A stretch of DNA of 50,760 nucleotides from Martinezella lusitana (GCF_016901135.1 NZ_JAFEVL010000019.1:1-50760), one strand, 5' to 3'. Numbered from the stretch's first letter, positions 9,863 through 18,616 are shown. Notes: generated by a model from the letters alone, not told the origin. Program-made: numbers and translations.

Positions 9863-10153
9863 GGTCGCCGGCATCCAAGCCAAGCTGCGTTTCCAAGCGC
9901 CGAAGCGATAGGCCAGTTATTGCCCAAGTCGCTTGATCTTTCTGCGTGGGCTATGCGAGTTGGATTATTATACGGACACTCTTCGAAAGAGCGAGCATCC
10001 CCAAGCGGGCTAAGAAAGTTCCATAGGTAAACGATATGCCACAGTGTCCGAATGGGGTCGCAGGTTCGTATCCCGTCAGGACCCTCAATTGCAGCATTCG
10101 ATCTTCAGTCACTGCAAGCTGACGAGCTGTTGACTGTTTGACCAATGGCAGGT
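9863..10153. other. Intergenic stretch without a recognised gene
   Basis: 291 bp between the glycerophosphodiesterase stop and the LacI stop (convergent). I see no convincing reading frame or hairpin with T-run. A GGTTCGTATCCCGTC segment near 10063 looks like a tRNA T-arm but its stem does not pair. Confidence 0.4.
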
Positions 10154-11164
10154 TTAGCCAGCCTGGCCGCCGCAAGATTGGCGTACAACCAGCCGGCATG
10201 ACAATCGAGTGATGCCTGTCGGAACGGTTTCGCCTTTTGTCAGACTGAGGATGGCAAGGCCAGCGCGCCGACCGATCTCTTTCAATTCCATATCCACCGT
10301 TGTCAGAGGCGGTCTGGTTTGTCGGGAGATCACCTCCCAGTTGTCAAAGCCGACGACGGCAACGTCCTTCGGAACGGCGATATCGATGTCGCGAAGGGCA
10401 TCGATGACACCGCGGGCGATCTCGTCATTGCCGCAGAAGATGGCATCGGGCTTTTCGCCAGGGCGGGAAAAGACGGTGTCGATTGCCTCGTGACCCCATT
10501 CCTCGCTCCAGTCCCCATAGAGCACTTCCGCATCCTTACCGAAGCTCTCGCGATAGGCTTTCGCCCGGATGCGCACGGCCAGATAATCTTCCGGCCCGGT
10601 AATATGCAGGATTCGGGAGCGGCCCAGTCCTTTCATATGCTCAACGGCTAGGCGGGCGCCCTGAGCATCGTCCGGGAAAAAGCTGATGTTCTCGGGTGGT
10701 CCTTCGGCAAAGGCATAGACGACAGGAATTGCCAATTTGGCCAGTTCAGCCGGCGGCTTGAGATCGAGGCGCGTGGCGGTGAAGATGATGCCGTCTACCT
10801 GTCGATCGAGGAGGGCCTCCAGATGCAGGCGCGCTAGGCGCGGGTCGTTGTTGGTGGCGCAGAGGAAGACGGAGAGGCCGTGATCGACGAGCACTTCCGA
10901 CACACCGGCAGCCATGGGTAGCGTCAGCCTTCCATAGGTATCGTTGGTGAGCATGCCGATCGCATGACTGCGCTTACTCAGAAGCCCGCGGGCGAGCGTA
11001 TTGGGCCGAAAACCGATTTCCTTGGCTACACGTTTAACGCGTTCCCGCGTTTCGGCATTGGTGCGGCCGGTTCCGTTCAGGGCATTTGAAGCTGTCGAAA
11101 TGCTGACCCCGGCTGCCTGGGCCACGTCATGGATCGTCCGCCGTCGTATGTCCTTTTCAACCAA
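10154..11164 (-). CDS. LacI-family transcriptional regulator
   Basis: 336 residues. The helix-turn-helix is RTIHDVAQAAGVSISTASNA with the hinge following at about residue 50 to 60, then a periplasmic-binding-type effector domain of usual length. The start is a TTG at 11164 preceded by GAGGAA; no ATG is available in a sensible place. It is divergent from an ABC importer/GH127 operon, and two 18-bp palindromes lie in the shared 181-bp intergenic region, the nearer 23 bp from this start. It is therefore likely a repressor of that operon and of itself, responding to the imported sugar. This is inferred from layout. Confidence 0.92.
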   Translation of the reverse strand: MVEKDIRRRTIHDVAQAAGVSISTASNALNGTGRTNAETRERVKRVAKEIGFRPNTLARGLLSKRSHAIGMLTNDTYGRLTLPMAAGVSEVLVDHGLSVFLCATNNDPRLARLHLEALLDRQVDGIIFTATRLDLKPPAELAKLAIPVVYAFAEGPPENISFFPDDAQGARLAVEHMKGLGRSRILHITGPEDYLAVRIRAKAYRESFGKDAEVLYGDWSEEWGHEAIDTVFSRPGEKPDAIFCGNDEIARGVIDALRDIDIAVPKDVAVVGFDNWEVISRQTRPPLTTVDMELKEIGRRAGLAILSLTKGETVPTGITRLSCRLVVRQSCGGQAG

Positions 11165-11186
11165 AGGCAGGTTCCTCTATCGAATA

Positions 11187-11204
11187 TGATAAAACCTTTT
11201 AGCA
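11187..11204. promoter_or_regulatory. LacI operator 1
   Basis: TGATAAAACCTTTTAGCA is a near-palindrome that matches the complement of the second copy at 17 of 18 positions. It is 23 bp upstream of the lacI start, in a position to autoregulate. The centre is about 31 bp from operator 2, near three helical turns. Confidence 0.75.
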
Positions 11205-11217
11205 GAAATAATCGTGA

Positions 11218-11235
11218 TGATAAAAGGTTTTATCA
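11218..11235. promoter_or_regulatory. LacI operator 2
   Basis: TGATAAAAGGTTTTATCA has perfect 8-bp arms around a central GG. It lies 110 bp upstream of the binding-protein start and repeats operator 1 in inverted sense. A pair of such sites in a lacI/transporter divergent promoter is the usual arrangement for this family. Confidence 0.8.
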
Positions 11236-11264
11236 GATTCCTTCATAAATGCTGCGTACATACT

Positions 11265-11288
11265 GTCGACATACCAAAAAATGTCGAC
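11265..11288. repeat. Inverted repeat in the leader of the ABC operon
   Basis: GTCGACAT and ATGTCGAC form a perfect 8-bp inverted repeat separated by an A-rich 8-base spacer, 57 bp before the binding-protein ATG. In RNA it would form a stem-loop in the leader; in DNA it could be a site for a second regulator. It is unrelated to the LacI palindromes. Confidence 0.5.
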
Positions 11289-11345
11289 TAACGTTTTGCA
11301 CACGCCAATGGGAGGCTGCTGGCGGCAAGAAAAAGGGGAACATCT

Positions 11346-12593
11346 ATGTTCAAGTTAAAGTTGACGCTTTCTGCGCTTTCGCTTCTGGCCAGCGCGACGC
11401 TTGCCAATGCTACCGACATCACCCTTTGGGTGCGCACCTCGTCCGGCGCCGTGCTTCAGGGGCTGGCCGACAAATACAACGCATCGCATTCCGACAAGAT
11501 CAACGTGACCCAGATCACGGCTGAGCAGATGGTGCCGAAGCTCGGCGCCGCTATTGCCGGCGGCGCGGCTCCGGATAGCGCCGTGCTCGACCTGATCTAC
11601 CTTCCGACTTTTGCCGCGGCTGATGGTCTGGAGGATATCACCGACTTTGTGAAGGGCCTGCCATATTCGCAGGCGATGAGCCCGTCCCATATCCGCCTTG
11701 CCACCTATGACGGCAAGATCTACGGCGTGCCGGCACTGCCGGATGCGTCGATCATCGCCTACAACACCGATCTCTTCACCAAGGCTGGTCTCGACCCCAA
11801 CAAGGCGCCGGCATCGCTGGAGGAAATCGCCACTGACGCCAAGAAGATCACGGCGCTCGGCAACGAGACCTATGGCTTTTATTTCGTGGCCAATTCGGGA
11901 AGCTGGCTGATCTATGACTTCCTGCCGCATCTCTGGGCCGCAAATGCCGACGTGCTGAGCGATGACGGCCGTGCAGCAACCGTCGATACACCGGCGCTGC
12001 GCGAGACGATCGCGGCTTACCGCGATATGTGGAAGGCGGGCGCGATCCATCCCACATCCCGTTCCGGCAACGGCAACAATGCCGTCGAAGCGTTCGCTTC
12101 GGGCAAGGTCGGCATCCTGATGACCGGCTCCTACATCGTGAACCTGCTCACCAGCAAATATCCGGATGTGAAATTCAACGTCGCGCCGATCCCGGGGGCG
12201 AAGGGCGGTGAATCGAGCTTTGCGGGTGGCGACACGCTTGCGCTCATCAAGGGCATCAGCCCGGAAAAGAAGAAGGTCGCGCTCGACTTCGTCAATTTCT
12301 ATATGCAGCCCGAGCAGCAGGTCTACATCACCCAGGAGTCGGGCATGCCGTCGCGCACCGATCTCGCCACAGAAGCCTATGCGAAATTCGACAAGCGCAA
12401 TCTCGTCGCCTACGACATTCTCGCCAAGGCACGCACGCCTTACACCTTCTCCTCGGATGAGCTTTTCGTCAGCCGCACCGGTCCCTTCCTCAACCTGATT
12501 CAGGGCACGATCTTCGGCGACGATGTCGATGCAACGATCGTCAAGACACAGGCCGATTTCACCCGCATACTCAAGCGGACCAATCCGAACTGA
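11346..12593 (+). CDS. Sugar ABC transporter substrate-binding protein
   Basis: 415 residues, family 1 extracellular solute-binding protein. A signal peptide (KLTLSALSLLASATLANA) precedes DITLWVRTSSG. The typical central YGVPALPDASIIAYNTDLF and the late SFAGGDTLALIKG motif place it with oligosaccharide/multiple-sugar binders. An AAGGGG ribosome site precedes the ATG. It is the first gene of an operon with two permeases, a GH127 glycosidase and an ATPase, and is divergent from a LacI regulator. The ligand is likely an arabinofuranose-containing sugar because of the glycosidase; this is inference. Confidence 0.92.
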   Translation: MFKLKLTLSALSLLASATLANATDITLWVRTSSGAVLQGLADKYNASHSDKINVTQITAEQMVPKLGAAIAGGAAPDSAVLDLIYLPTFAAADGLEDITDFVKGLPYSQAMSPSHIRLATYDGKIYGVPALPDASIIAYNTDLFTKAGLDPNKAPASLEEIATDAKKITALGNETYGFYFVANSGSWLIYDFLPHLWAANADVLSDDGRAATVDTPALRETIAAYRDMWKAGAIHPTSRSGNGNNAVEAFASGKVGILMTGSYIVNLLTSKYPDVKFNVAPIPGAKGGESSFAGGDTLALIKGISPEKKKVALDFVNFYMQPEQQVYITQESGMPSRTDLATEAYAKFDKRNLVAYDILAKARTPYTFSSDELFVSRTGPFLNLIQGTIFGDDVDATIVKTQADFTRILKRTNPN

Positions 12594-12612
12594 GTGGTAT
12601 CGTCTGCGATCT

Positions 12613-12639
12613 AGGCAGGGCGTTTGAACACGCCTGCCT
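12613..12639 (+). terminator. Intercistronic hairpin after the binding-protein gene
   Basis: AGGCAGG..CGT pairs with ACGCCTGCCT around a small loop and is followed by TT. It is in the 89-bp gap between the binding protein and the permeases. Such hairpins usually give partial termination or mRNA stabilisation, leaving the binding protein in excess. Confidence 0.6.
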
Positions 12640-12682
12640 TTCTGACCGAACATGTCGATAATCAACCAAGGGGGACAGTGCC

Positions 12683-13606
12683 GTGAGATCGTCGGTGCGT
12701 CACAATGAGACGCGAGCTATCTCCAGCGGAGAGCCCGAACCGAAGGGGTGGCTTGGTCTCGCGTTCATCCTGCCGGGTCTGCTGTTCATCGTCGTACTTT
12801 TCCTCGTCCCCCTGGTGATGACAATCTGGATGAGTTTCTACAATTGGCCGCTTCTTGGCCGGACAAAATTCATCGGCCTTGCCAATTATGCCGAGCTTAT
12901 CGACGACGTCCAACTCTGGCATTCCCTGGGTTTCACGCTGCTCTACACCGTGCTGGTGACTACTGCGATCTTCCTGGTGGCTTTCCCGCTCGCCCTGCTT
13001 GTCGACCGGCCGCTTCGCATTGCCGGCTTCTTCCGCACGATCTACTTCATGCCCGTCGTCATCGGGTTCGGAGCCGCATCGACATTGTGGATGTGGCTGC
13101 TCAATCCAGACAGCGGCGTCTTTGCGCAGCTGCTGCGGGGAGCGGGGCTTATCGACAGCGCCCCGAGGCCGCTGGAAAGCTTCTGGCCGGCACTCGGCGT
13201 CGTCATTCTGATGGTCGTCTGGAAGACGGCAGGCTTCACCATGATCATCCTGCTGACAGGTCTGCAGAGCATATCGGATGATGTCATAGAGGCTGCCAAG
13301 ATCGATGGTGCCAATGTCTGGAGCCGGTTCCGCCGGATCACGTTGCCGCTGATGCGAAATTCGGTGGTGCTGGCGCTCGTGCTGAACGTGACCTCGTCGA
13401 TGCTGGCCTTCGACCAGTTCTTCATCATCACCCAGGGCGGGCCGGAGAACAGCACGATCTCGGCGGTGTTCTCGATCTATCTCGCGTCTTTCTCGTCATA
13501 TCGCCTGGGTTACGGCTCGGCGATCTCGCTTGCGCTTCTCGTCGTCCTCGTAGCGATCAGCACGATCCAGTTCGTCTTTCTTCGCCAGCGACCGGAGGAA
13601 GGCTAA
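12683..13606 (+). CDS. Sugar ABC transporter permease (MalF/UgpA type)
   Basis: 307 residues with six predicted membrane segments; the first is near residues 25 to 48 (FILPGLLFIVVLFLVPLVM). The EAA loop contacting the ATPase is EAAKIDGANVWSRFRRITLP near residue 205. The start is GTG, after a GGGGGAC site. It partners with the next permease, overlapping it by one base (stop TAA / ATG), to form the inner-membrane channel for the upstream binding protein. Confidence 0.93.
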   Translation: MRSSVRHNETRAISSGEPEPKGWLGLAFILPGLLFIVVLFLVPLVMTIWMSFYNWPLLGRTKFIGLANYAELIDDVQLWHSLGFTLLYTVLVTTAIFLVAFPLALLVDRPLRIAGFFRTIYFMPVVIGFGAASTLWMWLLNPDSGVFAQLLRGAGLIDSAPRPLESFWPALGVVILMVVWKTAGFTMIILLTGLQSISDDVIEAAKIDGANVWSRFRRITLPLMRNSVVLALVLNVTSSMLAFDQFFIITQGGPENSTISAVFSIYLASFSSYRLGYGSAISLALLVVLVAISTIQFVFLRQRPEEG

Positions 13607-14475
13607 TGCACCGGCTAAACTGCAAGCTTGCGCCCAAGCCCGCGGGCGAGCGGCTCGGCTATCTCGCCTTCATTCTCGTGGCTCTTGTCTTTGCCGTCTT
13701 CTTTGTGATGCCGATCGTCTGGTCCTTCGCGAATTCCTTTAAGCCGGCGGCCGAGGCGCTTGCCAATCCAGCGGCATTGTTCTCGAAGACCTTCTCGCTG
13801 GAGAACTACCGCCGCCTCGAGCATGTCGGGGCCGGCTGGTACGTCTATGCCGGCAATTCAGTCTTGATCGCCACCGGAACGGTGCTGTTGACGGTGCTGA
13901 TATCGGTTCCGGCGGGATACGGCTTTTCGAAGTTCCGCTTTCCGGGTCAATCCATGCTCTTCGTGCTGATCATGGCGACGATGATGATCCCGTTCCAATC
14001 GATCCTCACGCCGCTCTTCCTGATCCTGAAAGCCTTGCGATTGCAGAACAATCTCTTCGGGCTGGTGCTGATCTACGTGACGTTCCAGCTGCCCTTTTCC
14101 GTCTTCATGATGCGCAATGCCTTCGATGCGGTGCCAAAGGCGTTGATCGAGGCGGCGCGGATCGACGGCGCTTCGCAGGCGACGATTTTGCGGCGGATCA
14201 TGCTGCCGATCGCGTTGCCCGGAGTTGCCACGATCGCCATGTTCGCTTTCCTGAATTCATGGAACGAGTTCCTGGCGGCGCTGATTTTCCTCTCCGACCA
14301 GAACAAGTTCACCCTACCGATCATGCTGGTCAACGTCTCCTCGGGCATTTACGGCATCATCGATTGGGGCGCGCTGCAGGCCGGCATTGCCGTGACCATG
14401 GTCCCCTGCATCCTGCTCTTTCTTCTCTTGCAACGATACTACGTGCGCGGCCTGACAGCCGGCGCCGTGAAATGA
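13606..14475 (+). CDS. Sugar ABC transporter permease (MalG/UgpE type)
   Basis: 289 residues, six membrane segments starting with YLAFILVALVFAVFFVMPIV. The EAA loop is EAARIDGASQATILRRIMLP near residue 183, and SWNEFLAALIFL follows as is typical of the MalG subfamily. Its ATG overlaps the previous stop, indicating translational coupling and a heterodimeric channel. The GH127 gene follows after 28 bp. Confidence 0.93.
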   Translation: MHRLNCKLAPKPAGERLGYLAFILVALVFAVFFVMPIVWSFANSFKPAAEALANPAALFSKTFSLENYRRLEHVGAGWYVYAGNSVLIATGTVLLTVLISVPAGYGFSKFRFPGQSMLFVLIMATMMIPFQSILTPLFLILKALRLQNNLFGLVLIYVTFQLPFSVFMMRNAFDAVPKALIEAARIDGASQATILRRIMLPIALPGVATIAMFAFLNSWNEFLAALIFLSDQNKFTLPIMLVNVSSGIYGIIDWGALQAGIAVTMVPCILLFLLLQRYYVRGLTAGAVK

Positions 14476-14503
14476 CAGCGGTCGTTCCGCTGAAGGAGTT
14501 ATC

Positions 14504-16447
14504 ATGTCCAGTTCCCCTCGTGTTCAATCGGCACTGCCCGCAGGGCTCAAGCGTTATCTGCCTGCCGATCATTCCAGCGTCGCCTTCGATGGCGGCTTCT
14601 GGCAGAGCTGGAGCGAGACCGTTCGCAACGTCACCATTCCCACCCAGCACAAGCGGCTCGAGGAAGAGGGCTTCCTAGAAGTGCTCGATTTCGACAGACC
14701 CGCTGGCCCGCTCGTCCGCTCGATCCAGCCGAGCGGCCTGTCGATGCAGCATTTCTTCGATTCCGACTTCGGCAAATGGATCGAGGCTGCGAGCTATACA
14801 CTGAAAGCCCAACCCAATGCGGAGATCGAGGCGAAGATCGACGATATCGTCGCCAAGCTTGAAAGCGGGCAGATGGCGGATGGTTATCTCAACAGCTGGT
14901 TCATCCGTCGTGAGCCGGAAAAGCGCTGGAGCAATCTGCGCGACCTGCATGAAATGTATTCGATGGGTCATCTTCTTGAAGGGGCCGTCGCTTACTATGA
15001 AGCAACGGGGAAGGGCCGTTTCCTCGATGTCATGATCCGTGCCGTCGATCACATCATCGATACCTTCGGCCGAGAGCCCGGCAAGCTCAGGGGTTACGAC
15101 GCCCACGAGGAAATCGAGCTCGCGCTCGTCAAGCTTTATCGCGTCACGCGCGATCCCCGGCATCTGAAGCTTGCGACCTATTTCGTCGACGAACGTGGCC
15201 AGATGCCATCCTATTACGACGAGGAAGCGCGCAACCGCGGAGAAGATCCGGAAGATTACGTCTACAAGACATATGCCTACAGCCAGGCTCACATGCCTGT
15301 ACGCGAGCAGCAGCAGGTGGTCGGCCACGCGGTCCGCGCCATGTATCTCTTCTCGGCGATGGTGGATCTGGCTGTCGAGAACAGCGATCCGGCGTTGAAG
15401 GCAGCCTGCGCACGCCTATACGACAATCTCGTCGGCCGGCAGCTCTATGTGACCGGCGGCCTCGGTCCGTCCGCATCCAACGAGGGTTTTACCCGCGAAT
15501 TCGATCTGCCGAACGAAACGGCCTATGCCGAGACGTGCGCCGCGGTCGCACTCGGCTTCTGGAGCCATCGCATGGCCCAGATTGATCTCAACAGCAAATT
15601 CACCGACAGGCTGGAAACCGTACTGTTTAACGGCGCTCTCTCCGGCATCTCACGCGACGGCGAGCACTACTTCTATGAAAATGTGCTGGAAAGCCACGGG
15701 CAGCATCGCCGCTGGAAATGGCATTATTGCCCCTGCTGCCCGACGAATATCGCCCGCTTCATCACGTCACTCGGGCAGTATTTCTATTCCACCAAGGAGA
15801 GTGAGCTCGCCGTTCATCTTTATGGCACCAATTCCGCCGAGCTGATGGTCGGAGACACTTTCGTTCGTCTGAAGCAGGAGACGCAATATCCCTGGGACGG
15901 CGACATCATGCTGCAGCTTGCGCTTGAGCGGCCAAACCGTTTCACGTTGCATCTGCGCATCCCCGGATGGTGCCGGAGCGCTGAGATCTCCGTCAACGGT
16001 GTGGCCGTCGATCTCGGCGCACGCGTGACGAACGGTTATGCGGCGATCATAAGAGAATGGCAGAACGGCGACGAAGTCCGCATCAGCCTGTCGATGCCGG
16101 TCGACCGTATCTACGCCCATCCCGCCGTCTCCGAAGATGGCGGGCGCGTTGCCTTGCGGCGCGGCCCGGTCGTCTATTGCGTCGAGGAGACCGATCTCGG
16201 CGGCGAGCCGCAGCGGCTTCGCCTGCCGGCAACGTCGGAGATTTCGGCTCGCTACGACGCAGGGCTTCTCGGTGGTGCTGCAGTTCTCGAGGGCACAGCG
16301 CTCGAGGCTGAGGATGCCGGTTGGGAAAATGCGCTTTATCGCACCGCGCCGCCCGCGTTGAAGAAGAGGCCGTTCAAGGCGATCCCCTACCATCTCTGGG
16401 CCAATCGCGAGGCCGGAGCGATGGCGATCTGGCTGCAGGAATCCTAG
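14504..16447 (+). CDS. GH127 beta-L-arabinofuranosidase (DUF1680)
   Basis: 647 residues, typical for GH127. The (alpha/alpha)6 barrel comes first (WSETVRNVTIPTQHKRLEEE at the start; YVTGGLGPSASNEGFT near residue 320). The zinc/nucleophile motif CPCCPTNIARF lies near residue 411, where family members use a cysteine nucleophile, followed by beta-sandwich domains. No signal peptide is seen, so it acts on imported short sugars in the cytoplasm. An AAGGAG ribosome site precedes the ATG. Being inside a sugar ABC operon, it likely cleaves beta-L-arabinofuranosides from plant glycoproteins such as extensin. Other GH127 members have other specificities, so the substrate is a guess. Confidence 0.88.
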   Translation: MSSSPRVQSALPAGLKRYLPADHSSVAFDGGFWQSWSETVRNVTIPTQHKRLEEEGFLEVLDFDRPAGPLVRSIQPSGLSMQHFFDSDFGKWIEAASYTLKAQPNAEIEAKIDDIVAKLESGQMADGYLNSWFIRREPEKRWSNLRDLHEMYSMGHLLEGAVAYYEATGKGRFLDVMIRAVDHIIDTFGREPGKLRGYDAHEEIELALVKLYRVTRDPRHLKLATYFVDERGQMPSYYDEEARNRGEDPEDYVYKTYAYSQAHMPVREQQQVVGHAVRAMYLFSAMVDLAVENSDPALKAACARLYDNLVGRQLYVTGGLGPSASNEGFTREFDLPNETAYAETCAAVALGFWSHRMAQIDLNSKFTDRLETVLFNGALSGISRDGEHYFYENVLESHGQHRRWKWHYCPCCPTNIARFITSLGQYFYSTKESELAVHLYGTNSAELMVGDTFVRLKQETQYPWDGDIMLQLALERPNRFTLHLRIPGWCRSAEISVNGVAVDLGARVTNGYAAIIREWQNGDEVRISLSMPVDRIYAHPAVSEDGGRVALRRGPVVYCVEETDLGGEPQRLRLPATSEISARYDAGLLGGAAVLEGTALEAEDAGWENALYRTAPPALKKRPFKAIPYHLWANREAGAMAIWLQES

Positions 16448-16456
16448 GAGAGAACG

Positions 16457-17557
16457 ATGGCACGACTGGAACTGAAAAACGTCGTCAAATCCTACGGCAT
16501 CTACGAGGCCGTCCGGGGTATCAGCCTTGAAATTGAAGACAATGAATTCGTGGTTTTCGTCGGTCCGTCTGGATGTGGAAAGTCGACGACGTTGCGCATG
16601 ATCGCGGGTCTCGAACATATTACGGCGGGCGATATCGTCATTGGCGACCAGGTCGTGAATCGCCTGGGGCCTGGAAAGCGCGACATCGCCATGGTGTTCC
16701 AGAACTATGCGCTCTATCCGCACATGACGGTGCGTGAAAACATCTCTTTCTGCCTGGAGCAGCAGAAACTGGCGAAAAGCGAGATCGATGCGCGCATCGC
16801 CCGGGCCGCCGAAACGCTGCATATCAGCGGGCTTTTGAGCAGGCGTCCGGGCCAGCTTTCCGGTGGCCAGCGCCAACGCGTCGCGATGGGGCGGGCGATC
16901 GTGCGCAATCCAAAGGTCTTCCTCTTCGACGAGCCGCTGTCGAACCTCGATGCGAAGCTCCGGGTCCAGATGCGCACGGAGATCAAGCGGCTGCACCAGA
17001 TACTGCCAACCACGACGGTCTACGTCACTCACGACCAGGTCGAAGCCATGACCATGGCCGACCGTGTCGTGGTGATGAATGGCGGCGTCATCGAACAGGC
17101 GGGGCCGCCGCAGGAACTCTATCACCGCCCGGTCAGCCAGTTCGTCGCCGGCTTCATCGGCTCGCCGTCGATGAATCTCCTTCCGGCGCATTTGGTTTCG
17201 AGTAGCAGGGGAGTTGCCGTCGTTCTGGGGGACGGCGCCGAGCTTCCGGTTCCCGATGCGCGCGTCAACGAGTATGCGTGCCATGCTGGAAAATCAGTCA
17301 TTTTCGGTATACGGCCAGAATCGATTAGCGATCGTCAACGGCGCCCAGGCTTTGCAGACGTTGAGGCGAAGATCGATCTGGTAGAGCCTCTCGGTCCGGA
17401 GACTATGGTCTATTTTTCCATCGGCGACGCCAACCTATGCGCTCGCATCGATCCGGAAAGCGGACCTAAGCCCCAGACGGCGATGCCACTGTCGTTCAAT
17501 ATGAACCAGATGCACTTGTTTGACGTGGCGACAGGTTCGGCTCTCTCGCTTGGATAG
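16457..17557 (+). CDS. Sugar ABC transporter ATP-binding protein (UgpC/MsmK type)
   Basis: 366 residues. Walker A is GPSGCGKST near residue 37, the Q-loop is VFQNYALYPHMTV, the signature LSGGQRQRVAMGRAIV, Walker B VFLFDEPLSNLDA. A C-terminal TOBE-like regulatory domain starts near residue 235. It energises the permeases of this operon and starts 9 bp after the glycosidase stop with a TAGGAGAG ribosome site. It is the last gene of the operon; a hairpin follows. Confidence 0.95.
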   Translation: MARLELKNVVKSYGIYEAVRGISLEIEDNEFVVFVGPSGCGKSTTLRMIAGLEHITAGDIVIGDQVVNRLGPGKRDIAMVFQNYALYPHMTVRENISFCLEQQKLAKSEIDARIARAAETLHISGLLSRRPGQLSGGQRQRVAMGRAIVRNPKVFLFDEPLSNLDAKLRVQMRTEIKRLHQILPTTTVYVTHDQVEAMTMADRVVVMNGGVIEQAGPPQELYHRPVSQFVAGFIGSPSMNLLPAHLVSSSRGVAVVLGDGAELPVPDARVNEYACHAGKSVIFGIRPESISDRQRRPGFADVEAKIDLVEPLGPETMVYFSIGDANLCARIDPESGPKPQTAMPLSFNMNQMHLFDVATGSALSLG

Positions 17558-17585
17558 ATGTGATCGAACGTCACGGGCGTTGTCG

Positions 17586-17620
17586 CCTGCCGCTACCTGT
17601 TCGAAAGTAGGTAGCAGGGG
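17586..17620 (+). terminator. Hairpin downstream of the GH127/ABC operon
   Basis: GCTACCT and AGGTAGC pair perfectly at 17592-17615, with partial extension by CCTG/AGGG outside. It lies about 30 bases past the last stop codon. No T-run follows, so efficient termination is uncertain. Confidence 0.45.
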
Positions 17621-17794
17621 GAGTGTGTGCTGCGACACGGTTGGCGTTCGATCGGTATCGGAAACTGCAGAACTATCGCTGTTCATTCCAGCGATGCCCA
17701 AAATTGAAATCGTCATGGATCGGCTCCTCTTCCTTCAATGACGGCGCATCATACTCGATGTTTCGGAAGGGCGGGCCATCCCATAATCAACACA

Positions 17795-17938
17795 CTAGCG
17801 ACCAGAAGCCCTCGCCTTCTTGGGGGCCGAAATACCGCTTTCCCGCTCAAGCTTTTTGCGAGCGAGTTTACGAACACGCCTGATACCCTCGGCCTTTTCA
17901 CGAGCACGTTTTTCGGAGGGCTTTTCAAACGCTCCCGA
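17795..17938 (-). pseudogene. rpsU: Ribosomal protein S21 fragment (C-terminal half)
   Basis: On the minus strand the last about 47 codons of an open frame read [19 protein letters not shown] and then [15 protein letters not shown], the characteristic lysine/arginine-rich C-terminal half of alphaproteobacterial S21. The N-terminal half of S21 is absent: upstream in the frame the sequence turns into the antisense of a LOTUS-domain fragment. The gene is broken near 17938. Rhizobia often carry more than one rpsU copy, commonly near cspA, and a cspA lies 470 bp away. Confidence 0.7.
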
Positions 17939-17984
17939 AGTTTTAGGCAGGCCTGCCGGCGGTTCTTCTACACGGAGAACCTTC

Positions 17985-18280
17985 TTCCCGGGAAGGCCAA
18001 GGATGAGGAGAGCGCAGTTTCGGCGGATATGCCTTTGCAGCCGCCGAGTGCCGCGGTTTCGCTGATCAAGAAGGTATTGTCGCAGGAGGACGCCGAGGAC
18101 GGTTGGGTCAGTCTTGGCACGGTCGGAAAGCAGGTTTTGAACTTGGCGCCTGACTTCGATCCGCGTACGTTCGGGTTCAAGAAACTCAGTGATCTCGTCC
18201 GGAAGACGAACCAGTTCGAAGTCCAGCAGGGCGAGGGTGGGCCAATCCGGATTCGTATGAAGCGTGCCGCCGGAAAGTAG
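17985..18280 (+). pseudogene. OST-HTH/LOTUS domain fragment, probably from a NYN-domain protein
   Basis: The last about 90 residues encode an OST-HTH/LOTUS domain: [12 protein letters not shown], then [49 protein letters not shown]. In bacteria this domain usually sits at the C-terminus of a NYN (PIN-like RNase, LabA/DUF88) protein. Here the NYN domain is missing, and the frame to the left runs antisense through the S21 fragment. A short product from the ATG at 18029 is possible but has a poor ribosome site. Best read as a truncated gene joined to the S21 remnant. Confidence 0.65.
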
Positions 18281-18409
18281 CCACGCGAAGGTTGTCGACG
18301 GGCATTTCAAGCTTTCCGTCACCGCCAGAACAGTCTATTTGTGCTCCAGCAATGAGATCCGCCTGGCGAGCATTGGATTTGGCGCGACGCTTCGAACGAG
18401 GAAGAGACT

Positions 18410-18616
18410 ATGGCGACTGGTACCGTTAAATGGTTCAACGCGACCAAGGGGTTTGGGTTCATTCAGCCGGATGACGGCAGCACTGACGTGTTCGTCCACA
18501 TTTCTGCAGTAGAGCGCGCCGGTATGCGTGGCTTGAACGATGGCCAGAAGATCACCTATGAACTGGTGAAGGATCGCAAGTCAGGCAAGATGTCGGCGGA
18601 CAATCTACAGGCCTAA
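18410..18616 (+). CDS. cspA: Cold-shock protein CspA family
   Basis: 68 residues, a single cold-shock OB-fold. The RNP1 motif is KGFGFIQPD and RNP2 is VFVHISAV. It binds single-stranded RNA and DNA as an RNA chaperone in the cytoplasm. Preceded by a GAGGAAGAG ribosome site and about 130 bp of leader. It is intact, unlike its left-hand neighbours. A short hairpin with a T-rich tail follows the stop. Confidence 0.95.
   Translation: MATGTVKWFNATKGFGFIQPDDGSTDVFVHISAVERAGMRGLNDGQKITYELVKDRKSGKMSADNLQA

Noticed and set aside
10050..10085. tRNA-like T-arm GGTTCGTATCCC
   Set aside because: The flanking stem does not pair and no acceptor or anticodon arm is present.
11355..12665. 436-codon antisense frame across the binding-protein gene
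   Set aside because: Shadow of the codon pattern of the real gene; no ribosome site or motif.
15767..17284. 505-codon antisense frame across the GH127 and ATPase genes
   Set aside because: It spans two confident genes on the other strand and contains no domain.
17795..18322. 175-codon minus-strand frame taken as a whole protein
   Set aside because: Only the last 47 codons resemble anything (S21); the rest is antisense of the LOTUS fragment.
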